From positions 1 to 11,098 of the forward strand of contig JAZDMK010000272.1 in the NCBI GenBank assembly GCA_043800975.1: a DNA stretch of 11,098 nt, read 5' to 3'. This DNA is from JAZDMK01 sp043800975. GTDB lineage: Bacteria; Bacteroidota; Bacteroidia; Bacteroidales; JAHJDW01. Within the stretch, counting starts at the first letter, position 1. Every line of letters begins with the position of its first letter. The notes beneath the pieces were generated by a model. The model made no database searches, was not told the DNA's origin, and saw nothing but the letters and a program-made list of their open reading frames with translations. The position numbers and the translations under genes are program-made. Below, piece after piece: positions 7,115-11,098 of the stretch.

Positions 7115-7119
7115 CATCA

Positions 7120-7959
7120 ATGATCACACGTATTAAATATTTAATTTTTATTCTGCTGCTGTTCCCGCTTTGTATGCAGGCATCAACGCATCCCAAGGAT
7201 ACGCTGCGTAAATTCTTGCCCGGATGGTATTATGCGGCGCAGGGCGGTATCAATTTCCCATCCAATAAAACAGCCAATTTTCACCGGGGAGACGGCATTA
7301 ACAGTATCAATCGTTTTCTGGCATACCAGCAGAATTATTATATCATTTATCAGTTGCTGGGGAATAAAACATTTACTTACGATTCTACAAACCTTCCTCA
7401 GGAAATGAAGTACAGTCCAGCAATGGAAATGGGTTTTCATTTTCGTGCTAGAGGAAAAGATCATATGTTCTTTTTTGCGGAACTTAATTTTTACAAAGCA
7501 CGTACTTCCGATTTTTTCACATTGAATATCGATGATCCTACCTATCAGTTTTCGGACGATAGAATTGTAAAGTGCGGTATCACCGGTGTTGAGAACCGGA
7601 ATGATATGAACATCGGATTCGGAAAAATATTTTATAAAAAGAAACTGGTGAGCCCGTTTTTTTCTGTTGCTCTGAACATCAACAATACCAAGGTAACCAA
7701 AGCTGAAATTCAGGTGATGAATTCTCCTTTCAGTGTTTACAACGCATATTATTCCTACAACCAGATTGAGGAAGGCGGCATTGGACTTGGTGGAATGGCA
7801 AGCTTTGGAATGAATGCTATTTTCAACAGAAACTTTTCAATGGAACTGTATCCTCAGTTTTATTGGAAGACAATTAACCTTGCCGAATACAAACGCAGCG
7901 ACTTCGCATTCAGCCTGTGTTTGCGCTTTCTATTTCACAACTATGTGAATGAGGATTGA
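7120..7959 (+). CDS. Probable outer-membrane beta-barrel protein
   Basis: A 279-residue protein whose N-terminus is a signal peptide (RIKYLIFILLLFPLCMQAS, cleavage near residue 22). The mature part is rich in alternating aromatic/glycine strands typical of small Bacteroidota outer-membrane barrels: GWYYAAQGGINFPS, MEMGFHFRARGKDHMFFFAELNFYKA, MNIGFGKIFYKKKLVSPFFSVALNIN, GGIGLGGMASFGMNAIFNRNFSMELYPQFYWKT (each a separate stretch of the chain), and a final strand DFAFSLCLRFLF just before the short tail HNYVNED. No plug, TonB box or enzymatic motif is visible. The preferred start lies directly after a good −7 element. It is a single-gene unit: the repeat island follows its stop. Specific function is not recognisable; the barrel call comes from strand pattern and signal peptide only. 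Confidence 0.75.
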   Translation: MITRIKYLIFILLLFPLCMQASTHPKDTLRKFLPGWYYAAQGGINFPSNKTANFHRGDGINSINRFLAYQQNYYIIYQLLGNKTFTYDSTNLPQEMKYSPAMEMGFHFRARGKDHMFFFAELNFYKARTSDFFTLNIDDPTYQFSDDRIVKCGITGVENRNDMNIGFGKIFYKKKLVSPFFSVALNINNTKVTKAEIQVMNSPFSVYNAYYSYNQIEEGGIGLGGMASFGMNAIFNRNFSMELYPQFYWKTINLAEYKRSDFAFSLCLRFLFHNYVNED

Positions 7960-7970
7960 GTTCGAATAGC

Positions 7971-8062
7971 TCCTTGTTTCTTATTCAAATATGCTACTAC
8001 TGCCACTTCTAAATCTGTGTACATCTGTACCATCTGTGTTATCAGTGTTCAAAAAAATCCGC
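7971..8062. repeat. Cassette copy 1: CCTTGTT lead + triplet tail + CTGTG element
   Basis: Starts TCCTTGTTTCTTATTCAA, which matches the start of the cassette at 8396 in 16 of 18 bases, then a short GCTACTACTGCCAC tail, then the CTGTG element at 8011-8062 (AAATCTGTGTACATCTGTAC, followed by CATCTGTGTTATCAGTGTTC and an A-run ending CCGC). Compared with copy 2 it lacks the CTGAAACTGCTCCTGCAACT core. Confidence 0.75.
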
Positions 8063-8083
8063 TAAGTTAAATCTTCTTACTTC

Positions 8084-8105
8084 CCTGCCCGACTGCGTTG
8101 GCAGG
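8084..8105. repeat. G+C-rich hairpin
   Basis: CCTGCC and GGCAGG form a perfect 6-bp stem around a 10-base loop, followed by CGGGGG. It stands out from the surrounding AT-rich sequence. There is no T-run after it on either strand, so it is not an obvious terminator. Confidence 0.5.
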
Positions 8106-8148
8106 CGGGGGATGTTTAAATGTTCTATGGTTCGATTGATCATTCAAC

Positions 8149-8183
8149 TTTAGTGTAATTTGGTGCTTTCGTGTTTTGGTGGC
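8149..8183. repeat. GTGTAATTTGGTG-type intergenic repeat
   Basis: This tract holds TTTGGTG twice, around GCTTTCGTG. It resembles the widespread intergenic text read on the other strand as GCCACCAAAACACGAAAG, which I have seen as a common dispersed repeat in environmental bacterial genomes; that recognition is from memory. Only one copy occurs here. Confidence 0.4.
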
Positions 8184-8247
8184 AAGAAAAACGAAAAGTA
8201 TCAGCCACTGCTTGCCGTATTTTCTTCTGACTCCTGACTCCAAACTT

Positions 8248-8279
8248 CCCCGCCCGGATGAACATCCGTTCGGACGGGG
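8248..8279. repeat. G+C-rich long hairpin
   Basis: CCCCGCCCG (8248-8256) pairs with CGGACGGGG (8271-8279) in 8 of 9 positions, and an inner GGAT/ATCC stem can form within the loop. It is not followed by a T-run. It is a second G+C-rich structured block inside the island, unlike the adjacent triplet repeats. Confidence 0.5.
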
Positions 8280-8395
8280 TGCTAATTCATACTTCGTTGA
8301 GTTTGCCACGCAACTTTGTATTTCACTTCGCACATCACCAACCGAGGCGCAGCTGAGTTCACGAACTCCATTGAAATAAATTAATAAGTGAGTAA

Positions 8396-8526
8396 TCCTT
8401 GTTCCTTGTTCAATTTCTGAAACTGCTCCTGCAACTATCACTGTAACTACAACTACAACTACAACTACAACATTTAAATCTGTGTACATCTGTACCATCA
8501 GTGTTATCAGTGTTCAAAAGAACCGC
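8396..8526. repeat. Cassette copy 2: CCTTGTT heptamers, core, AACTAC tail, CTGTG element
   Basis: Layout: CCTTGTTCCTTGTTC heptamer pair (8397-8411), core CTGAAACTGCTCCTGCAACT continuing into ATCACTG, then 4.5 units of AACTAC (8445-8471), then the CTGTG element at 8476-8526. The element differs from the copy at 8011 by one CTGTG to CAGTG change and a shorter A-run before CCGC. The core is homologous to the cores at 8576 and 8732. Confidence 0.8.
8445..8471. repeat. AACTAC hexanucleotide microsatellite
   Basis: Four complete AACTAC units plus half a unit. Read on the minus strand it gives a run of valine codons. Perfect units of this kind can change number by slippage. Confidence 0.8.
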
Positions 8527-8615
8527 AAAGCCAACTCGTCACCCGTAACCCGTAATCTGTAACTATTTTCGCACTTCACTGAGCCTGCTAATGCACCTAT
8601 CACTGTTACTGCCAC
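8521..8615. repeat. Cassette copy 3 with CCCGTAA heptamers
   Basis: Begins AACCGCAAAGCCAACTCGTC, then a CCCGTAA/CCCGTAA/TCTGTAA heptamer array (8542-8562), then the core from 8561 (AACTATTTTCGCACTTCACT, GAGCCTGCTAATGCACCTAT, CACTG) and a triplet tail. The 55 bases 8561-8615 match 8717-8771 at 51 positions, all four differences being transitions. It overlaps the end of cassette 2 by six bases. Confidence 0.85.
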
Positions 8616-8690
8616 AGCTACTACTAATGCAACTGCCACTGTATTTCTGACTACTGATTTCAAGCTTTTGTATTCCTATGTGTTAAAGAG

Positions 8691-8790
8691 AACTGCAAAG
8701 CTAACTCGTCACAAGTAACTATTTTCGTACTTCACTGAGCCTGCTAATACACCTATCACTGCTACTGCTACTGCTACTGCTACCGCCACT
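8691..8790. repeat. Cassette copy 4 with ACTGCT tail
   Basis: Same order as copy 3: AACTGCAAAGCTAACTCGTC, a short AA in place of the heptamer array, then the 55-base core at 8717-8771 and four perfect ACTGCT units (8758-8781) ending ACCGCCACT. It lies about 170 bases after copy 3 in the same orientation. Confidence 0.85.
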
Positions 8791-8847
8791 TTTTCAAATA
8801 TAACACAACCTTTTCAAATTCAGCGCCGTATAAAGTTAAATTTTCAC

Positions 8848-8853
8848 GGAGGA
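8848..8853 (+). promoter_or_regulatory. Strong Shine-Dalgarno GGAGGA
   Basis: GGAGGA stands 3 bases before the ATG at 8857 and fixes that start. None of the other starts in the window has such a site. Two direct TTTTCAAAT copies (8791-8799 and 8811-8819) lie 20 bases apart upstream and might be an operator; a near −7 match TAAATTTT is at 8837-8844. Confidence 0.6.
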
Positions 8854-8856
8854 ATT

Positions 8857-9225
8857 ATGAGCAAATCAAAGAAAACAATCGTCATCGGAGCAAGCCCTGA
8901 TCCGAGCCGGTTTTCATACAAAGCCGTCAAAAGATTAACAGAAGATGGTCATCCTGTAATCGCTATTGGTAATAAGGAAGGCGAAATCGAAGGGATTAAA
9001 ATTCTGAACGACAAACCCAATATTCAGGATGTGCATACCGTGACCATGTATCTGAATTCCTCCAATCAGGCTGAATACGTTGATTACATCATCAATATGA
9101 AACCGAAACGTGTGATTTTTAATCCCGGAAGTGAGAATGATGCATTTGCTGCACAGCTTAAGCAGAAAGGTATTGAGGTAGATGAAAGTTGCACTCTGGT
9201 AATGCTGAGCACTGAACTCTACTGA
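8857..9225 (+). CDS. CoA-binding domain protein (YccU-like Rossmann fold)
   Basis: A single-domain 122-residue protein of the CoA_binding_2 family. The N-terminal nucleotide-binding strand-loop reads TIVIGASPDPSRFSYKAVKR (residues 7-26), followed by HPVIAIGNKEGEIEGIKI. The conserved later block reads RVIFNPGSENDAF, then GIEVDESCTLVMLSTELY at the C-terminus; the conserved Cys lies in ESCTLVML. Members bind CoA or a related nucleotide, but the reaction is not known for this type. Length is normal. It is a monocistronic plus-strand gene with the repeat island before it and a convergent aminotransferase 12 bases after its stop. The start is fixed by a GGAGGA site. Family assignment is secure; physiological role is unknown. 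Confidence 0.9.
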   Translation: MSKSKKTIVIGASPDPSRFSYKAVKRLTEDGHPVIAIGNKEGEIEGIKILNDKPNIQDVHTVTMYLNSSNQAEYVDYIINMKPKRVIFNPGSENDAFAAQLKQKGIEVDESCTLVMLSTELY

Positions 9226-9237
9226 TTTTAGTTGAAA

Positions 9238-10422
9238 CTATACTTCATCGAGAGCCTGTAATAAAAGTTTGCAGGCTTTTTCTATTTCAATTTCCTTCAT
9301 GATCAGTGGCGGTGTAAGTCGCAAAGAAGATTCATCATAGAGAAAACTGTCAATGATAAATCCTTTTTCAAGCCCTTTGTGAATCATTTTCCATCCTGTT
9401 TTAGCGTCTTTAAGCTGGATAGCAAGCAACAATCCTTTTCCGCGTATCTCTTTAATCTTTGGATGTATCAATAATTTTCTGAATAATTTTTCTTTCGCTG
9501 ATACAGATTCAGTTAGTTTGTTTTTTTGCATTACTTGTAATGCGGCGAGTCCGGCACTGCAGCAGAGCGGATTTCCACCAAAGGTTGTAATATGACCCAG
9601 TACAGGATCGTGTGTTAAACACTTCATTATTTTTTGTGAAGTGATCATTGCACCCAGCGGAAGCCCGCCGCCAAAGGCCTTTGCGAGCAGCAGCACGTCG
9701 GGTACGATTCCGAAATGTTCGAATGCAAACATTTTACCTGTGCGCCCCATTCCAGTTTGAATTTCATCAAACACAAGAAGAGCGCCTTTTTCAGAGCAAT
9801 GTTTGCGCAGTGCCTGCATGTATTTTTTATCAGGAACACGAATGCCGGCTTCTCCCTGGATAGGTTCAACAAAAACTGCAGCTGTTTTTTGTGTGATTTT
9901 TTCGAGTGCTTTTTCCTGATTGAGAGGAATCTGAATTATATCAGGGACAAGGGGTTCAAAAGGTTTTTTTCTTTCTAAAGAACTGCTTAATGAAAGTGCT
10001 CCCATTGTGCTTCCATGATAAGCATTCTGAAACGAAATAATTTCAGTTCTGCCAGTATGACGTCTGGCCATCTTCATAGCGACTTCTACTGCTTCACTTC
10101 CCGAGTTGACAAAAAATACAGAACTGAGTTTTGAAGGAAGAATTTTAGTGATTTCTTCTGCCAGTCTTACCTGTGGTTCGATTACAAACTCTCCATACAC
10201 CATCGTATGCAAATATTCGCCGGCTTGTTTCTGAATTGCCTTTACAACGGAAGGATGCGAATGGCCAGTGTTTGCAACCGATATGCCCGAGATCAGATCA
10301 ACATATTTCTTTCCTGATTTTGAATAAATATAACAACCCTGTGCGCGTTCAACCTCCAGTAAAATTGGATTGCATGAGGTTTGCGCTATATGCTTCAGGA
10401 AAATTTCTTCGTTGCTTTTCAT
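9238..10422 (-). CDS. Class III PLP-dependent aminotransferase (acetylornithine/ornithine type)
   Basis: It moves an amino group from an omega-amino donor (acetylornithine, ornithine or a similar compound) to 2-oxoglutarate. The 394-residue chain is full length. Motifs in order: DLISGISVANTGHSHP near 42-57; SGSEA phosphate-binding loop (107-111); AYHGSTMGALS with the aromatic Tyr135 stacking on PLP; FVEPIQGEAG (Glu186); the strand VFDEIQTGMGRTG with Asp219 at the pyridine nitrogen; AKAFGGGLPLGA with Schiff-base Lys248; and HITTFGGNPL with Thr280. The C-terminus RLTPPL holds the usual carboxylate-binding Arg. No arginine-biosynthesis neighbours are present to fix the substrate, so argD or rocD cannot be chosen. 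It lies 7 bases after the DUF4139 gene on the same strand and is probably cotranscribed with it. Class is certain, substrate is not. Confidence 0.93.
   Translation of the reverse strand: MKSNEEIFLKHIAQTSCNPILLEVERAQGCYIYSKSGKKYVDLISGISVANTGHSHPSVVKAIQKQAGEYLHTMVYGEFVIEPQVRLAEEITKILPSKLSSVFFVNSGSEAVEVAMKMARRHTGRTEIISFQNAYHGSTMGALSLSSSLERKKPFEPLVPDIIQIPLNQEKALEKITQKTAAVFVEPIQGEAGIRVPDKKYMQALRKHCSEKGALLVFDEIQTGMGRTGKMFAFEHFGIVPDVLLLAKAFGGGLPLGAMITSQKIMKCLTHDPVLGHITTFGGNPLCCSAGLAALQVMQKNKLTESVSAKEKLFRKLLIHPKIKEIRGKGLLLAIQLKDAKTGWKMIHKGLEKGFIIDSFLYDESSLRLTPPLIMKEIEIEKACKLLLQALDEV
9251..9281 (+). terminator. Candidate intrinsic terminator inside the convergent gene
   Basis: AGCCTG (9253-9258) and CAGGCT (9272-9277) form a 6-bp stem, extendable to 8 with a wobble pair, around a 13-base loop, followed by TTTTT ending at 9281. 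It would end the CoA-binding transcript about 55 bases after its stop, within the last codons of the aminotransferase on the other strand. Part of the T-run pairs in the extended stem, so strength is uncertain. Confidence 0.4.
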
Positions 10423-10429
10423 TTCTTAT

Positions 10430-11098
10430 TTATAAAAACCTTGCGTTTTTAAACGATTGTTTTTTAACATTCACTTCACGATTCGATGGATACTTCACAG
10501 AAAAAGCAAGTCTCACTTTTTTAACTTCACCCGGAGCAATATTGAATTTCCAGGTAAGCTTTCCGGTAAGGTCATTTTTTAAAGCGTCTGAAATTTCATC
10601 TACATCTACTTTTATATCGCTGTTCGAAGAAATCGGAATCTGATCCAGAATCTCAATGTCGATAGGAACTGTACGGTTGTTCTTTACACTGATTTCATAA
10701 TCCATATTTTCTTTTTTCGTTGTTCCGATGATTTTTTTACTGCTGTATTCTTTGCGTTTTGTGCGCGTTACAAATACTTTATTGTCGCGGCCCAATGAAA
10801 TATCCAGCGTGTCACTAATACTGCGTGTATTGATAAACGACTGACCCACGTATGTTCCGCCGAAATAAATGCTGGCCATACCATCTACAATGTTCATGTC
10901 TTCCCAGTCGGCAATGCGGGCAATCAGGAAGGCATCGCGGTCGATTTTCGGAATGCTGATGTATTCATATTTGGCAGGAACTTCATATTGCTTAACATCA
11001 ATGAAGAACGGATCTTTTGAAGTCGGAATGGTATAAGCGATTGCGATATCGAACTCAGCATTCAGTTCAGGGGTACTAATCATATAACCGCCAGCGGG
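10430..11098 (-). CDS. DUF4139 (MuiA-like) protein, C-terminal part; 5' end outside window
   Basis: The frame is open to the right edge (222 residues visible; PAGGY precedes the first Met at 11083), so the N-terminal coding part is missing and that Met is not the true start. The visible chain shows the DUF4139 pattern: a strand region FDIAIAYTIPTSKDPF, then AFLIARIADWEDMNIVDG, YFGGTYVGQSFINT, LDISLGRDNKVFVTRTKRKE, ISVKNNRTVPIDIEILDQIP, then a block from TGKLTWKFNIAPGEVKK to FSVKYPSNREV near the C-terminus. Family members are usually 500-600 residues with an N-terminal coiled coil or DUF4140 domain, often exported; the biochemical role is unknown. It is followed 7 bases later by the aminotransferase. 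Family call is good; function is not inferred. Confidence 0.85.
   Translation of the reverse strand, partial: PAGGYMISTPELNAEFDIAIAYTIPTSKDPFFIDVKQYEVPAKYEYISIPKIDRDAFLIARIADWEDMNIVDGMASIYFGGTYVGQSFINTRSISDTLDISLGRDNKVFVTRTKRKEYSSKKIIGTTKKENMDYEISVKNNRTVPIDIEILDQIPISSNSDIKVDVDEISDALKNDLTGKLTWKFNIAPGEVKKVRLAFSVKYPSNREVNVKKQSFKNARFL

Larger units (their letters stand above)
7960..8856. repeat. Gene-free mosaic of dispersed repeats (repeat island)
   Basis: Between the beta-barrel gene and the CoA-binding gene there are almost 900 bases with no convincing gene. They contain at least two copies of a ~50-bp CTGTG-type element, four related cassettes with triplet/hexamer tails, three heptamer mini-arrays, a GTG/TTTGGTG-type repeat, and two G+C-rich hairpins, given separately below. 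Codon-like statistics are absent and the longest reading frame (minus strand 8067-8498) runs straight through unrelated repeat types. The island is most simply read as a nested accumulation of intergenic repeats. Confidence 0.8.

Noticed and set aside
8355..8368. GAGTTC-AC-GAACTC palindrome as an operator
   Set aside because: Perfect 6-bp dyad, but it lies inside the repeat island, far from any start, with no partner site; left as a chance or repeat-internal dyad.
8176..8379. Plus-strand frame of 67 codons in the repeat island
   Set aside because: Short, made of the hairpin and repeat tracts, no ribosome site or recognisable domain.
8067..8498. Minus-strand reading frame of 143 codons with a nine-valine run
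   Set aside because: It passes without change through a CTGTG element, a triplet repeat, two G+C-rich hairpins and a GTG-type repeat; no single domain or codon pattern is visible, so it is repeat sequence read by chance.
8396..8790. Possible CRISPR array
   Set aside because: Repeats are unequal in length, unevenly spaced and contain microsatellites; no unique spacers of constant size and no cas genes nearby.
7960..8856. Insertion sequence or integron remnant
   Set aside because: No transposase or integrase fragment, no terminal inverted repeats at the island borders and no target duplication that I could find.

Overview
The window looks like chromosomal DNA of a member of the Bacteroidota, most likely a free-living Cytophaga/Chitinophaga-like lineage. 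This rests on three things. The putative promoters match the family's TAnnTTTG −7 element. Most genes lack a Shine-Dalgarno sequence and start after A-rich leaders. The gene families are typical of the phylum: the secreted 'asparagine synthetase B'-named protein, a stand-alone MnmD methyltransferase, a DUF4139 protein, a FGQ-type signal peptide and an unknown lipoprotein. No species can be named from the sequence alone, and no mobile-element gene, rRNA, tRNA or CRISPR array was seen.

Left block (1-3516, minus strand): a DEDDy 3'-5' exonuclease, then the replicative helicase DnaB, then a secreted protein of the family often labelled asparagine synthetase B, which overlaps the dnaB end by 20 bp and runs off the left edge. 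A 37-bp gap at 3517-3553 separates this block from the rightward block and carries two face-to-face candidate promoters.

Middle block (3554-7959, plus strand): a lipoprotein gene overlaps mnmD (tRNA wobble-uridine methyltransferase) by 4 bp. The last eight codons and the stop of mnmD lie inside an 81-bp palindromic intergenic repeat. A NUDIX hydrolase follows, overlapping by 4 bp a very AT-rich gene for a secreted protein with YD-like repeats. A probable outer-membrane beta-barrel gene has its own good −7 element immediately before the ATG.

Repeat island (7960-8856): about 900 bp without a convincing gene, built from several short repeat families. These are a ~50-bp CTGTG-type element present twice here and related to the element at the end of mnmD, a second repeat in related cassettes with hexanucleotide tails, three heptanucleotide mini-arrays, and two G+C-rich hairpins. 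This is the least explained part of the window.

Right block (8857-11098): a small CoA-binding (Rossmann) protein with an unusually good Shine-Dalgarno faces a minus-strand pair made of a DUF4139 protein (truncated by the right edge) and, 7 bp downstream, a class III PLP aminotransferase of the acetylornithine/ornithine type. A candidate terminator for the CoA-binding gene lies inside the 3' coding end of the aminotransferase. The genes serve separate housekeeping roles (replication/repair, tRNA modification, amino-acid metabolism, cell envelope); I see no multi-gene system that unites them.
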